A DNA stretch of 64,000 bases from Agromyces sp. S2-1-8 (GCF_021129215.1 NZ_JAJOLP010000001.1:2790001-2854000), one strand, 5' to 3'; counted from the first letter of the stretch, positions 28,190 through 38,592 are shown. Numbers and translations: made by a program. The notes: generated by a model from the sequence alone, not told the origin.

Positions 28190-30763
28190 CTACCCCCGCG
28201 TCGCGATGTTGACGAGCTTCGGCGCGCGCACGATGACGTTCACGATCTCGCGCTCCCCGATCGTGCGCGCCACGGCCGCGGAGCCGCGTGCGAGCTGTTC
28301 GAGCTCCTCCGCCGAGATCTTCGGCGACACCTCGAGCCGGTCGCGCACCTTGCCGTCGACCTGCACGATCGCGGTCACCTGGTCTTCGACCAGCAGCGCC
28401 GGGTCGGCCTTGCGCCACGGCACGAGGGCGACCGTCGGCTCGTAGCCAAGTCGCTGCCACATGTCCTCCGCCGTGTAGGGCGCGAACAGGTCGAGCACGA
28501 TCGCCGTCACCTCGGCCGCCTCGCGCACGGCCGCGTCGCCAGCGCCGGGACCGGAGTCGATCGCCTTCCGCGTGGCGTTCACGAGCTCCATGAGCCTCGC
28601 CACGATGACGTTGAACTTGTACGACTCGGCCAGCCCCGCGGCATCCGCGAGCAGTCGGTGCGTGACCCGGCGCAGCGCCCGGTCGCCGGTCGACCAATCG
28701 ACGCCGGGCGCCGAGGTCACCTCGCCGGCGATGCGCCACGCGCGCGCCAGGAACTTCGCGGAACCCACCGGCGAGACATCCGCCCAGTCGATGTCGTCCT
28801 CCGGCGGACCGGCGAACGCGAGCGTGACCCGAAGCGCGTCGGTGCCGTGCGCCGAGAGCTCGGAGGCGAACTCGACGAGATTGCCCTTCGACTTCGACAT
28901 CTTCGAGCCGTCCATGAGCACCATGCCCTGGTTCAGGAGCGAGGTGAACGGCTCGGTGAAGCTCAGGTAGCCGAGGTCGAACAGCACCTTCGTGATGAAG
29001 CGCGAGTACAGCAGGTGCAGGATCGCGTGCTCGACCCCGCCGACGTACTGGTCGACCGGCGCCCACTTCTCGGCCTGCGCCGGGTCGAACGCCTGCGTGT
29101 CGTCGTTCGCGTTCAGGTACCGCAGGTAGTACCAGGAGCTGTCGACGAAGGTGTCCATGGTGTCGGAGTCGCGCTTGGCCGGGCCGCCGCAGTTCGGGCA
29201 CGCCACGTTCACCCAGTCCTCGGCCGCGCCGAGCGGGCTCGAGCCCTTCGGCTTCAGGTCGAGGCCGGCGGCCTCGGGCAGCCGCACGGGCAGCTCCGAC
29301 TCGGGTACCGGCACCTCGCCGCACTCGGCGCAGTGGATGATCGGGATCGGGGTGCCCCAGAAGCGCTGGCGCGAGATCAGCCAGTCGCGCAACCGGAAGT
29401 TCTTGGCCGCGCGACCGGTGCCGCGTTCGTCGAGGATCTCGATCGCGCGACGGATCGCGTTCGACTTCGAGAGGCCGTCGAGCGGGCCCGAGTTGATGAG
29501 GCGGCCCTCGCCGGTGAGCGCGGTGCCGGTACCCGCGGGATCGAGCGGCGGCAGGTCGTCGGGCAGGTACGGGTCGCCGTGCTCGTCGAGCGGGATGACC
29601 GGGATGACGCCCGTCACCGGCGCATTGGTGTCGACCACGACGCGCACCGGCAGCCCGAAGGTGCGTGCGAAGTCGAGGTCGCGCTGGTCATGCGCGGGCA
29701 CGGCCATGATCGCGCCGTGGCCGTAGTCGGCCAGCACGTAGTCGCTCGCCCAGATCGGCAGGCGCTCGCCGTTCAGCGGGTTGACCGCGTAGCGCTCGAG
29801 GAAGACGCCCGTCTTCGGACGGTCGGTCGCGAGGCGCTCGATGTCGCTCTCGGCGCGCACCGAGTCGAGGTAGTCGTCGAAGCGCTGCTTCACCTCGGCC
29901 GACGCACCCTCGGCGAGCTCGGCCGCGAGCGGCGAGTCGACGGCGACGACCATGAACGTGGCGCCGTACAGGGTGTCTGGACGGGTCGTGAACACGGGCA
30001 CGCGCTCGGCGCGCCCTTCGATCTCGAACTCGACGTCGGCGCCGGCCGAGCGCCCGATCCAGTTCCGCTGCATCGAGACGACCTTCGACGGCCAGGTGCC
30101 CTCGAGCTGGTTGAGGTCGTCGAGCAGGCGGTCGGCGTAGTCGGTGACGCGGAAGTACCACTGGGTCAGGGCCTTCTTCGTGACGACCGCACCGCAGCGC
30201 TCGCAGTGGCCGTCGACGACCTGCTCGTTCGCGAGCACCGTCTGGTCGTTCGGGCACCAGTTGACCTGGCCCGCCTTGCGATAGGCGATGCCCTTCTCGT
30301 AGAGCTTCAGGAACAGCCACTGGTTCCAGTTGTAGTACTCGGGGTCGCTCGTGTGCAGCTCTCGCGACCAGTCGAAGCTCGGCGCGTACTGGCGGAACGA
30401 GGCCTTCTGCTGGGCGATGTTCGCGTAGGTCCACTCGCGAGGGTCGGCTCCGCGCTTGATGGCCGCGTTCTCGGCCGGCAGGCCGAACGAGTCCCAGCCG
30501 ATCGGGTGCAGCACGTCGAAGCCCTGGTGGCGCCAGTAGCGCGCGGCGATGTCACCGAACCCGAACGCCTCGGCGTGGCCCATGTGCAGGTCGCCCGACG
30601 GGTACGGGAACATGTCGAGCACGTACTTGCGCGGCCGCGTGTCGCCTGCCGCCCCGGCGCGGAAGGGCTCGAGCTCGTCCCACACGGGAAGCCACTTCGC
30701 CTGGATCGCGGCGAAGTCGTACGCGCCGGGCTCGGCGTTCGCGGGGTCGTGATCGTGTGCCAC
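28190..30763 (-). CDS. leuS: Leucyl-tRNA synthetase
   Basis: Class I aminoacyl-tRNA synthetase of 857 residues. The HIGH-type motif is [13 protein letters not shown] and the KMSKS loop is MSKSKGNLV. The editing domain carries [16 protein letters not shown] zinc finger [20 protein letters not shown] precedes the insertion; a second cysteine pair group is HCAECGEV with CPNCGG. The GTG at 30763 was chosen because the alignable N-terminus [11 protein letters not shown] starts 13 residues later. No T-box was found in the 87-bp gap upstream. Confidence 0.97.
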   Translation of the reverse strand: MAHDHDPANAEPGAYDFAAIQAKWLPVWDELEPFRAGAAGDTRPRKYVLDMFPYPSGDLHMGHAEAFGFGDIAARYWRHQGFDVLHPIGWDSFGLPAENAAIKRGADPREWTYANIAQQKASFRQYAPSFDWSRELHTSDPEYYNWNQWLFLKLYEKGIAYRKAGQVNWCPNDQTVLANEQVVDGHCERCGAVVTKKALTQWYFRVTDYADRLLDDLNQLEGTWPSKVVSMQRNWIGRSAGADVEFEIEGRAERVPVFTTRPDTLYGATFMVVAVDSPLAAELAEGASAEVKQRFDDYLDSVRAESDIERLATDRPKTGVFLERYAVNPLNGERLPIWASDYVLADYGHGAIMAVPAHDQRDLDFARTFGLPVRVVVDTNAPVTGVIPVIPLDEHGDPYLPDDLPPLDPAGTGTALTGEGRLINSGPLDGLSKSNAIRRAIEILDERGTGRAAKNFRLRDWLISRQRFWGTPIPIIHCAECGEVPVPESELPVRLPEAAGLDLKPKGSSPLGAAEDWVNVACPNCGGPAKRDSDTMDTFVDSSWYYLRYLNANDDTQAFDPAQAEKWAPVDQYVGGVEHAILHLLYSRFITKVLFDLGYLSFTEPFTSLLNQGMVLMDGSKMSKSKGNLVEFASELSAHGTDALRVTLAFAGPPEDDIDWADVSPVGSAKFLARAWRIAGEVTSAPGVDWSTGDRALRRVTHRLLADAAGLAESYKFNVIVARLMELVNATRKAIDSGPGAGDAAVREAAEVTAIVLDLFAPYTAEDMWQRLGYEPTVALVPWRKADPALLVEDQVTAIVQVDGKVRDRLEVSPKISAEELEQLARGSAAVARTIGEREIVNVIVRAPKLVNIATRG

Positions 30764-30850
30764 GTGACTCTCAATCGTGTGTCGCTCGGCGGGCGCGGCC
30801 CGCAGGTCTCGGGCGCGCCGGATCGCGGCGCACTCGGGTATCAAGACTAG

Positions 30851-32308
30851 TCAATCCAGGCGGGTGGATGCCTCGCCGAGGGCTGCGAGCAGGGCCCGAG
30901 CCTTGATGCGCGTCTCCTCGATCTCCTCCTCGGCGACCGACAGCGCGGTGATGCCGCCGCCCGTGCCGATCGACGCCCCGCTCGGGGCGATGACGATCGA
31001 CCGGATGACCATCGCGAGGTCGGCGCCGCCGTCGACGCCGAGGTAGCCGAAGGCGCCCGAGTAGACGCCGCGCGGCCCCTGCTCGAGCTCGTGCAGGATC
31101 GTCATGGCGCTGCGCTTGGGCGCGCCGGTCATCGACCCTGCGGGGAACGCGGCGCGCACGACGTCGAGCGCGTCCATTGGCGGCACGATTCGCGCACGCA
31201 CGGTCGAGACGAGCTGGTGCACGTGCCGGTACTCCTCGACCTCGAGCAGCCCCTCGACGCTCACGCTGCCGAGCTCGGCGATGCGGCCGAGGTCGTTGCG
31301 CATGAGGTCGACGATCATGAGGTTCTCGGCGCGCTCCTTGTCGCTCGCGAGGAGCTCGTCGCGGAGCGCGGCATCCCGCACCGGATCGGCGTCGCGCGGC
31401 CGGGTGCCCTTCATCGGCTTCGTCGACACGAGCCCGGACGGCTCGATGTGCAGGAACTGCTCGGGCGACGCGCTGAGCAGGGCGAACTCGCCGAACCGGA
31501 GGTAGCCGCCGTGATGGCTCGGGCTCGTCGCGCGCAGTGCGAGGTAGGTCTCGGCCGGATCGGGGTGCACGTCGAGGTCGACCCGGTTCGTGAGGCACAG
31601 CTGATAGGCGTCGCCGCGCACGATCGCCGCCTGGCACTCGTCGATGAGCCGACCGTAGGCCGCCGCGTCGTGCCGCCAGCGGGCGATGGGCGCAGCGGCA
31701 GGATGGCTCGCGCCGCCGCCCGCCCCGGGGCCGGCACCGCTGGCGGGCCCGGCCGCCGGCTCCGCCGGCATCCGTTCGAGCGCCGACGCCCACTCGTCGG
31801 CCCACGCGTCGGCGTCGGGTGATTCGATCCAGAGCAGGCGCACCTCGCGCAGGGCGTGGTCGAACAGGGTCACCCGGTCGAGGAAGAGGAACGCCGCGTC
31901 GGGGGTCTCGGCCGGCGCGGTCGGAACGCCCTCGAGGTCGGCTCCGAGCTCGTAGCCGAACCATCCGAACCAGCCGAGCGGACCGGGGGCCTGAGCCCCC
32001 GGTGCGAGCGCGACGGGCGGCTGGGCGAGCGCATCGGCGAGCAGCTCGAAGACGCGCCCGCGCCGCACGACGCCGGCATCACCGGGCGAGGCCGGGCGGG
32101 CGATCGTGACGGTGCCGGCCGAGAGGTCCACGGTGACGACGTCGCTCCCGGCATGGGCGGCACCGAGCACGCTCACTCCGCTCGACCCCTCGTCGCCCCC
32201 GTCGAGCCAGACCACGTGGTCGAGCTGCGCGAAGCGGTCGGCGAAGACCGCGCGTGGCGTGCGCCACTCCGGCAATGCGCGCGAACGCAGGCGAGGAGGC
32301 ATCCACAC
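30851..32308 (-). CDS. pabB: Anthranilate/aminodeoxychorismate synthase component I (PabB-like)
   Basis: Chorismate-binding enzyme of 485 residues, probably the aminodeoxychorismate synthase of folate synthesis. The motif KPMKGTRPR favours PabB over TrpE, which has an Ala in that lysine-containing motif. The catalytic RAAFPAGSMTGAPK and IGTGGGIT motifs are intact. A Gly/Ala/Pro-rich linker occupies about residues 184-212. The start is GTG at 32308 or ATG at 32302, 3-9 bp after the cydC stop, so pabB probably rides on the cyd transcript. No pabA or pabC lies next to it. Confidence 0.88.
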   Translation of the reverse strand: MWMPPRLRSRALPEWRTPRAVFADRFAQLDHVVWLDGGDEGSSGVSVLGAAHAGSDVVTVDLSAGTVTIARPASPGDAGVVRRGRVFELLADALAQPPVALAPGAQAPGPLGWFGWFGYELGADLEGVPTAPAETPDAAFLFLDRVTLFDHALREVRLLWIESPDADAWADEWASALERMPAEPAAGPASGAGPGAGGGASHPAAAPIARWRHDAAAYGRLIDECQAAIVRGDAYQLCLTNRVDLDVHPDPAETYLALRATSPSHHGGYLRFGEFALLSASPEQFLHIEPSGLVSTKPMKGTRPRDADPVRDAALRDELLASDKERAENLMIVDLMRNDLGRIAELGSVSVEGLLEVEEYRHVHQLVSTVRARIVPPMDALDVVRAAFPAGSMTGAPKRSAMTILHELEQGPRGVYSGAFGYLGVDGGADLAMVIRSIVIAPSGASIGTGGGITALSVAEEEIEETRIKARALLAALGEASTRLD

Positions 32309-32311
32309 AGC

Positions 32312-34021
32312 CTACGGCGCGACGCGCGTCGCCGGCTCGCGGCCAGCCTCTCCGACGAGACGGCCGCCGTCGATCGTGACGATGCGGTCCACGAGCGACG
32401 GGTCGACCGGCGTATGCGAGATGAGGACGACGGTGCGGTCGGCACCGGCCGCACCGAGGAGCTCGCGGAGCAGCGAGTCGGCTCGCTCGCGATCGACGTT
32501 CGCGGTCGGCTCGTCGAGCACGAGCACGGGGAACCCCGCGAGCATCGCTCGCGCGAGGGCGTGGCGCTGCGCCTGGCCGCCCGACACGAGCGCGCCGCGC
32601 TCGCCGACCTTCGCTCCGAGGCCGCCTCGTTCGGCGAGCCAGTCGCCGAGGCCGACCCGTGCGAGCACGTCGACGAGTTCGTCGTCGCTCGCGGTGTCGC
32701 GGGCGAAGAGCAGGTTCTGGCGAACGTCCTCGTCGAAGAGCCACGGCGACTGCTCGACGAGCCCGACGAGGCGGCGGACCTCGGACGGGTCGAGCCGCGC
32801 CGTGTCCACCCCGTCGATCAGGTACGAGCCGTCGGCGACGTCGAGGAACCGCACGAGCACGTGCGCGAGGGTCGTCTTGCCCGACCCGGAGGGTCCGCGC
32901 ACGAGCACCCGCTCCCCCGGTGCGAGCTCGAGATCGATGCCCGACAGCGCGGCACCCCGCGAGCCGGGCCATGCGGCGCCCACGGCTCGGAGCGTCAGGC
33001 GGGGCGGCCCGTCGGTCGCCGGCACGACGTCGGGCTCGAGCGGCGCGGCCGGGAGCTCGGCGGGGACCTCGTCGGGGACGGCGCTCGCGACCCGCTCGGC
33101 GCTCACCCGGGCGAGGCGCCACGCGGTCACCGCCGGCGGCAGGGCCGCGGCGATCTCGGCGATCGCGAGCGGCACGAGGCACAGCACCGCGAAGGTCGGG
33201 CCGTCGATGCGCCCCTCGGCGAGCAGCGACTGACCCGCCGTGAGGCTCGCCGCCACCGCGAAGCCGCCGATCGCCGCCATGAGCGCCGCAGCGGCGCCGG
33301 CGGCCGAGGCGTTCGCGCGCGTGTGCTGTGCGAGGCGCTCGCCGAGTCGCTCGATGCGCCGACGGCTCGCGGCGGCCGCATCGAAGGCGACGAGCATGTC
33401 GAGCGACTGCACGTGTTCGACCACTGCGGCCTGCAGCTCGCCGCGAAGGGGCGCCAGTCGCCGCTCGGCCCGGGCTGCGACCGCGCGCTGGACGAGCACC
33501 GTCGCACCGAGGCCGGCCACGAGGCATCCGGCGATCGCGAGCGCCGAGCCCGGCGAGACCGACGAGACGCCGACGACCGCCGCGACGAGGACGACCGATG
33601 CGCTCGCGACGGGCTGCACCGCGCGAAGCGGCACGTTCTGCAGTTCGTCGACGTCGCCGGTGAATCGCGCGAGGAGCTCCCCGCGTCGAAGGTCCGCGAT
33701 GCCGTCGGGCGCGACCGGCAGCATGCGCTCGAAGACGCCGGTCCGGATCTCGGCGAGCTGGCGGAACGCCGCATCGTGTCCGGTCAGCCGCTCGAGATAG
33801 CGGAACACCGCGCGGCCGAGCGCGAACGCGCGCACGCCCACGATCGCGAGCGACAGGTACAGCACCGGCGGCTGCTCGGCCGCGCGGGCGATGAGCCAGG
33901 CGGAACATGCGATGAGGGCCACGACCGATCCGCCGGACGCTGCGCCGAACAGCACCGACGGGAGCAGCCGGCGAAGCGGCGGGATGCTCGTGCGGAGCAC
34001 GGATCGGGTGCGATCAGACAT
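32312..34021 (-). CDS. cydC: Cysteine/glutathione exporter subunit CydC
   Basis: ABC half-transporter of 569 residues; with CydD it exports thiols or loads heme, which is needed to assemble cytochrome bd. An N-terminal six-helix domain precedes the ATPase: Walker A RGPSGSGKTTLA near 375, signature LVSGGQAQRHALARAML and Walker B FPVLVLDEPTANVD. The ATG at 34021 overlaps cydD by 8 bp; a longer frame upstream would lie within cydD. Confidence 0.94.
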   Translation of the reverse strand: MSDRTRSVLRTSIPPLRRLLPSVLFGAASGGSVVALIACSAWLIARAAEQPPVLYLSLAIVGVRAFALGRAVFRYLERLTGHDAAFRQLAEIRTGVFERMLPVAPDGIADLRRGELLARFTGDVDELQNVPLRAVQPVASASVVLVAAVVGVSSVSPGSALAIAGCLVAGLGATVLVQRAVAARAERRLAPLRGELQAAVVEHVQSLDMLVAFDAAAASRRRIERLGERLAQHTRANASAAGAAAALMAAIGGFAVAASLTAGQSLLAEGRIDGPTFAVLCLVPLAIAEIAAALPPAVTAWRLARVSAERVASAVPDEVPAELPAAPLEPDVVPATDGPPRLTLRAVGAAWPGSRGAALSGIDLELAPGERVLVRGPSGSGKTTLAHVLVRFLDVADGSYLIDGVDTARLDPSEVRRLVGLVEQSPWLFDEDVRQNLLFARDTASDDELVDVLARVGLGDWLAERGGLGAKVGERGALVSGGQAQRHALARAMLAGFPVLVLDEPTANVDRERADSLLRELLGAAGADRTVVLISHTPVDPSLVDRIVTIDGGRLVGEAGREPATRVAP

Positions 34022-35660
34022 GGGCGGCCTCCGTGGAGACGACGACGTCGGCCACCGCCATGAGCTCGGGCCGATGCGTGGCGACGAGCACGATGCGCCC
34101 GGTCGCGGCGAGCCCCCGGAGCTCGGCGGCGAGCTCGGCCTCGCGGCTCGCATCCTGAGCGGACGTGGGCTCATCCAGGAGCAGCAACGGCAGGTCGCGG
34201 GCGAGCAGGCGGTGCACCGCCCGGGCGATGGCGACCCGCTGCGCCTGGCCGCCCGACAGTCCGCTGCCGCCCGGGCCGAGTCGGCGATCTGCGGGCACGT
34301 CGACGCCCGCGACCCGCAGCGCCGTGTCGAGGAACGCCGGATCGGCCGACTCGTCGCCGAGTCGCACGTTCATCTCGACGGTGCCGGCGACGAGTGTCGG
34401 CGTCTGGCCCGCCCAGGCGATGCGGTCGAACCCGTGCCCGTCGAGCTCGCGGCCCTCCAGCTCGATGACGCCCTCGTGCGGCACGAAGCCGAGCAGTGCC
34501 GCGAACAGGGTCGACTTGCCGCTGCCGCTCTCGCCGACGACGGCGGCGAGTCGTCCCGTCGGCACCGCGAACGAGCGGCCGTCGATCACGACGCGCTCAT
34601 CGCGCCGCACCGTGACCCCGGCGAGGGCCAGGCCCTCGCCGGCGGTGGAACGGCCGCGGGCTCCCGATCCGGGAGCGTGCTGGATCGGGGATGCCTCGTC
34701 GCCGGCGCCCTCGGCCGCCTCGAGGAGCTCGAACGCGTCGGCGGCCGCGGTGACCCCCGCCGCCGAGGCGTGGAACGCAGCGCCGACGTTGCGCAGCGGA
34801 AGGAAGACCTCGGGTGCGAGCACGAGCACGAAGATGCCGGCGGCGAGCGCCATGTCGCCCGAGACGAGCCGCAGCCCGATCGACACCGCGACGAGGGCGA
34901 CCGAGAGGCTCGCGGCGAGCTCGAGCGTGAACCCCGAGAGGAAGGTCACGCGCAGGACCTTCATCGTGTGCTTCCGGTAGTCGTCGGTCACCGCGCGGAT
35001 GCGCCCCACCTGCCGCTGTGCGCGCCCGTAGAGCAGCAGCGTCGAGAGGCCGCCGACGACTTCGAGGAAGCCCCGTGACAGCGTCGACAGGCTGTCCCAC
35101 TGGCGTCGCTGCACACGCTCGGTCGCCATGCCGATGAGCGCCATGAACACGGGGGTGAGCGGCAGCACGATGACGAGCACGAGCCCCGACAGCGGGTCGG
35201 CGATCCACGCCGCGGCGATGCACGCCGGGGTCGCGACCACGGTGAGGACGAGTTGCGGGAGGTAGCGGCCGAAGTAGTCGTCGAGCGCGTCGACGCCAGG
35301 GCCCAGCAGCGTCGCGATCCGTGCCGTGGGGAATCCGGCGATGCCCGCGGGGCGCCGCTCGAGGGCGGCCAGCAGGTCGGACCGGAGTTCGCCCTTCACG
35401 CGCATCGCACCGCTCGAGCCGACCACCTCCCATCCCCACGCGCCCAGGGCGCGCACCGTCGCACCGCAGACGAGCAGCGCGAGGAGGAGGCGCACCTCGT
35501 CGATCGGCATTCCGTCGATGAGCCCGGAGACGAGCCCGGCGATCGCCCAGGCGATCGCGATGGTCGCGGCGGCCTGCACGACGGCGAGCGCCCCGCCCGC
35601 GACGAGGAAGCCGCGGGCGGCGCGCGAGCGCCTGACGAGCCTGGGGTCGAGTGGTTTCAC
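34014..35660 (-). CDS. cydD: Cysteine/glutathione exporter subunit CydD
   Basis: ABC half-transporter of 548 residues paired with CydC. The membrane domain occupies about residues 1-310. The ATPase has Walker [17 protein letters not shown], signature [16 protein letters not shown] and Walker B LPLLLLDEPTSAQD. The Q-loop and H-loop THRPE are present. It lies 16 bp after cydB in the cydABDC order. Many actinobacteria have CydDC as separate genes, as here, or fused. Confidence 0.94.
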   Translation of the reverse strand: MKPLDPRLVRRSRAARGFLVAGGALAVVQAAATIAIAWAIAGLVSGLIDGMPIDEVRLLLALLVCGATVRALGAWGWEVVGSSGAMRVKGELRSDLLAALERRPAGIAGFPTARIATLLGPGVDALDDYFGRYLPQLVLTVVATPACIAAAWIADPLSGLVLVIVLPLTPVFMALIGMATERVQRRQWDSLSTLSRGFLEVVGGLSTLLLYGRAQRQVGRIRAVTDDYRKHTMKVLRVTFLSGFTLELAASLSVALVAVSIGLRLVSGDMALAAGIFVLVLAPEVFLPLRNVGAAFHASAAGVTAAADAFELLEAAEGAGDEASPIQHAPGSGARGRSTAGEGLALAGVTVRRDERVVIDGRSFAVPTGRLAAVVGESGSGKSTLFAALLGFVPHEGVIELEGRELDGHGFDRIAWAGQTPTLVAGTVEMNVRLGDESADPAFLDTALRVAGVDVPADRRLGPGGSGLSGGQAQRVAIARAVHRLLARDLPLLLLDEPTSAQDASREAELAAELRGLAATGRIVLVATHRPELMAVADVVVSTEAAHV

Positions 35661-35676
35661 GCCTGCATCGTCCTCG

Positions 35677-36681
35677 TCAGTGGGCGGCCGCCTCGACGTG
35701 CGCGCGGCTCACCCGCTTGCGGAAGATCCAGTACGTCCACGCCTGGTAGGCGAGCACGAGCGGCAGGAAGATCAGCGCCACCCAGCTCATGACCGTGAGC
35801 GTGTACGGCGTCGACGAGGCGTTCTCGATCGTCAGGCTGTTCGCCGGATCGTTCGACGCGGGCATCACGTCGGGGAAGAGCGACGCGAACAGCGCGAGCA
35901 CTGCGGCGGCGACGGTGATCGCGAGCAGCGCGAACGCGACTCCTTCGGCACCTCGCAGGTTCGCGATCCAGCCGCCGACGAGCGCGACGGCCGCGATCCC
36001 CGCCAGGATCCAGAACCAGGGAGTGCCGAACGCGAGCCCGGTCCACAGCAGGAAGGCGGCCGCGACGACGATCGTGACGACGCCCGCGCGCGTGGCGAGC
36101 CTGCGCGCACGCGCGCGCAGGTCGCCCTCGGTCTTGAGCGAGGCGAACACCACCCCGTGCGTGAAGAACAGGAGGAGCGTCGTGAGCCCGCCGAGCAGGG
36201 CGTACGGGTTCAGCAGGTCGAACAGCGTGCCCGTGTAGTTGTGGTCGGCATCGAGCGGCACGCCCTGCACGATGTTCGCGAAGGCCACACCCCAGAGCAG
36301 CGCCGGCACCGCGGAGCCGACGACGATCATGCCGTCGAACCAGGCCTTCCACTTCGACTCGGGGCGCTGGTGGCGGTACTCGAACGAGACGCCGCGGGCG
36401 ATGAGCGCGAGCAGGATGAGCAGGAGCGCCAGGTAGAACCCCGAGAACAGGGTCGCGTACCACTCGGGGAAGGCGGCGAACAGGGATGCCCCGGCGACGA
36501 TGACCCACGTCTCGTTGAGGTCCCAGACCGGGCCGATGGTGTTGATGAGCACCCGTCGGTCGGTGTCGTCCCTGCCGAGGAACGGCAGCGACATGCCGAT
36601 GCCGAAGTCGAAGCCGTCGAGCACGAAGTAGCCGACGAAGAGGAAGGCCACGATCCAGAACCAGAGCGTTGAGAGATCCAT
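35677..36681 (-). CDS. cydB: Cytochrome bd ubiquinol/menaquinol oxidase subunit II
   Basis: Membrane subunit of 334 residues with about eight to nine helices. The N-terminal LWFWIVAFLFVGYFVLDGFDFGIGM and the conserved GPVWDLNETWVIVAGASLFAAFP are diagnostic. With CydA it forms the high-affinity, proton-gradient-generating but non-pumping terminal oxidase. It starts 10 bp after the cydA stop. Confidence 0.97.
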   Translation of the reverse strand: MDLSTLWFWIVAFLFVGYFVLDGFDFGIGMSLPFLGRDDTDRRVLINTIGPVWDLNETWVIVAGASLFAAFPEWYATLFSGFYLALLLILLALIARGVSFEYRHQRPESKWKAWFDGMIVVGSAVPALLWGVAFANIVQGVPLDADHNYTGTLFDLLNPYALLGGLTTLLLFFTHGVVFASLKTEGDLRARARRLATRAGVVTIVVAAAFLLWTGLAFGTPWFWILAGIAAVALVGGWIANLRGAEGVAFALLAITVAAAVLALFASLFPDVMPASNDPANSLTIENASSTPYTLTVMSWVALIFLPLVLAYQAWTYWIFRKRVSRAHVEAAAH

Positions 36682-36691
36682 GTCCGTCTCC

Positions 36692-38104
36692 TCAGTAGAC
36701 CGTTGCGGCGGGCTCGACGCGGCCCGATTCGGGGTCGGGCTCGCCGATCTCGGGCGGCCCCTGCTTGATGGCGCGGATCACGAGCCGCACCTCGACGACC
36801 GCGAGCGCGCCGTAGATGAGCGTGAACGCGACGAGCGAGATGAGGACGTCGAGCCCGGTGACGTTCGGCGAGACCGCCGACTCGGTCGGCAGCAGGCTGA
36901 ACACGATCCAGGGTTGGCGACCCATCTCGGTGAAGATCCAGCCGACGATCATCGCGGCGAGCGAGAGCGGGAAGCTCCAGATCGCGATCTTCCAGACCCA
37001 CTTCTGCCGAGGCATCCGGCCCTTGCGGGTGAGCCACAGGCCGACGACCGCGACGAGCACGTGCAGCATGCCGAGGCCGATCATCCAGCGGAACGCCCAG
37101 TACGTGACCCAGATGATCGGCGCGTAGTCGCCGGGGCCGTAGAGGGCTTGGTAGTCGGCCTGCAGATCGTTGATGCCTTCGACGCAGCCGTCGAAGGTGT
37201 GCGTCGACAGCAGAGAGAGCACGTAGGGCACCCGGATCGAGAAGAGCTCGGTCGTGCCGTCGGGGGTGCCGAGCGTGAACAGCGAGAACGACGCGTCGGC
37301 CCCGCAGACCGTGTCGTAGGTGGCTTCGGCGGCCGCCATCTTCATCGGCTGGGTCGCGACCATCGCGAGGCTCAGCTGGTCGCCGAAGAGGGTCGTCAGG
37401 ATCCCCGAGCCGACCATGAGCCACAGGCCGAACTTCAGGGCCGGGCGCATCGAGTCGAGGTGCTGGTTGCGCGCGAGGTGCCACGCGCTCGCGCTGATGA
37501 TGAGGCCGGCCGCGACCATGAAGCTCGCGGCGATCGTGTGCGGGAACGCGGCGAGGGCGACGGGGTTCGTCAGGAGCGCCCAGATGTCGACGAGTTCCGC
37601 GCGGCCCTTCTCGGCGTTCATCTCGTACCCGACCGGGTTCTGCATGAAGGCGTTCGCGGCGATGATGAAGTAGGCCGAGACGATCGTGCCGACCGCGGTG
37701 CACCAGATGGTGGCGAGGTGGATGCCGCGGGGCAGTTTGTCCCAGCCGAAGATCCAGAGGCCGATGAACGTCGCCTCGAAGAAGAACGCGAGCAGGCCCT
37801 CGAGGGCGAGCGGTGCGCCGAAGACGTCGCCGACGAACCGCGAGTACTCCGACCAGTTCATGCCGAACTGGAACTCCTGCACGATGCCCGTCACGACGCC
37901 CATGGCGAAGTTGATGAGGAAGATCGACCCGAAGAACCGGGTCACCTGCAGGTACTGGGTCTTGCCCGTGCGGTACCACGCGGTCTGGAAGATCGCGACC
38001 GTCGTCGCGAGACCGATCGTGATCGGTACGAACAGGAAGTGATAGACGGTGGTCAACCCGAACTGCCATCGGGCGAGCAGCAACGGATCGAGCAGCTCGT
38101 TCAC
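36692..38104 (-). CDS. cydA: Cytochrome bd oxidase subunit I
   Basis: Quinol-oxidising, heme-carrying subunit of 470 residues from GTG at 38104, preceded by AAAGGGG. The heme ligand candidates are His22 in TTVYHFLFVP, His in FPHTIAASFMVA, and the Met of TQPMKMAAAEA. The GRQPW motif is intact. The Q-loop is short, as in other Gram-positive CydA. It is first in the cydABDC-pabB unit and divergent from the BlaI-type repressor across two operator-like repeats. Confidence 0.97.
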   Translation of the reverse strand: MNELLDPLLLARWQFGLTTVYHFLFVPITIGLATTVAIFQTAWYRTGKTQYLQVTRFFGSIFLINFAMGVVTGIVQEFQFGMNWSEYSRFVGDVFGAPLALEGLLAFFFEATFIGLWIFGWDKLPRGIHLATIWCTAVGTIVSAYFIIAANAFMQNPVGYEMNAEKGRAELVDIWALLTNPVALAAFPHTIAASFMVAAGLIISASAWHLARNQHLDSMRPALKFGLWLMVGSGILTTLFGDQLSLAMVATQPMKMAAAEATYDTVCGADASFSLFTLGTPDGTTELFSIRVPYVLSLLSTHTFDGCVEGINDLQADYQALYGPGDYAPIIWVTYWAFRWMIGLGMLHVLVAVVGLWLTRKGRMPRQKWVWKIAIWSFPLSLAAMIVGWIFTEMGRQPWIVFSLLPTESAVSPNVTGLDVLISLVAFTLIYGALAVVEVRLVIRAIKQGPPEIGEPDPESGRVEPAATVY

Positions 38105-38145
38105 GGATACCCCTTTCGCGGAGTCCGAACATCTCGGTGAGATTC

Positions 38146-38163
38146 TTCTACAAAGCGTAAAAC
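38146..38163. promoter_or_regulatory. BlaI-type operator repeat 1
   Basis: TTCTACAAAGCGTAAAAC, a near-palindrome with arms TTCTAC and GTAAAA around AAAGC. It is 16 of 18 identical to the repeat at 38169-38186 and lies 42 bases upstream of the cydA start. Confidence 0.6.
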
Positions 38164-38168
38164 TTTGC

Positions 38169-38186
38169 TTCTACACAGCGTAGAAC
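38169..38186. promoter_or_regulatory. BlaI-type operator repeat 2
   Basis: TTCTACACAGCGTAGAAC has perfect 6-bp arms TTCTAC and GTAGAA around ACAGC. It lies 30 bases upstream of the blaI start and abuts its likely -35 region. BlaI/CopY repressors bind short dyads of the TAC-GTA type. The two repeats start 23 bases apart. Confidence 0.65.
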
Positions 38187-38203
38187 AATCCCGCCGACGG
38201 CGG

Positions 38204-38209
38204 TACTCT
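38204..38209 (+). promoter_or_regulatory. -10 box of the blaI-M56 operon
   Basis: TACTCT stands 6 bases before the ATG at 38216. It suggests a leaderless transcript, with operator repeat 2 covering the -35 position. Confidence 0.45.
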
Positions 38210-38215
38210 GGATGC

Positions 38216-38590
38216 ATGGCGAGTCTCGGAGATCTCGAGCGCTCCGTGATGGAGGTGCTCTGGTCGAGCGACGTCGCGCTCACAGCGAATGAGCTGCGCG
38301 ACGCGCTGGCCGTGCGCGGCGGCGATTCCGGCCGCACGGTGGCGACCACGACCGTGCTGACGGTGCTCTCGCGGCTCGAGCGCAAGGGCTTCGTGAGCCG
38401 CACGCGCGAGCGCCGTCCGCACCACTACCAGGCGCTGCTCTCCCGAGAAGAGCACACGGCGGAGCTCATGCACGAGGTGCTCGACCGCGCGAGCGACCGT
38501 GACGCCGCCCTCGCCCGCTTCGTCGGCACGGTGAGCGACGGCGAGGCCGCGACGCTCCGCCGGCTCCTCGACGAGCTCGCGCACCACTGA
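38216..38590 (+). CDS. BlaI/MecI/CopY-family transcriptional repressor
   Basis: A 124-residue winged-helix repressor. The N-terminal LGDLERSVMEVLWSSDVALTANELRDAL and TTVLTVLSRLERKGFVSRTRERR segments are the family helix-turn-helix and wing. The C-terminal part forms the dimerisation helices and holds the usual protease cleavage region. The partner peptidase follows 2 bp later. No beta-lactamase or penicillin-binding gene is nearby, so the targets are more likely the cyd operon and itself. Confidence 0.92.
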   Translation: MASLGDLERSVMEVLWSSDVALTANELRDALAVRGGDSGRTVATTTVLTVLSRLERKGFVSRTRERRPHHYQALLSREEHTAELMHEVLDRASDRDAALARFVGTVSDGEAATLRRLLDELAHH

Positions 38591-38592
38591 CG

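Noticed and set aside
30764-30850. T-box riboswitch before leuS
   Set aside because: Only 87 bp are available, and no T-box consensus, specifier loop or terminator was seen.
38105-38215. Rex redox-repressor site controlling cydA
   Set aside because: No TTGTGA-N6-TCACAA-type sequence was found; the repeats present fit a BlaI-type dyad better.
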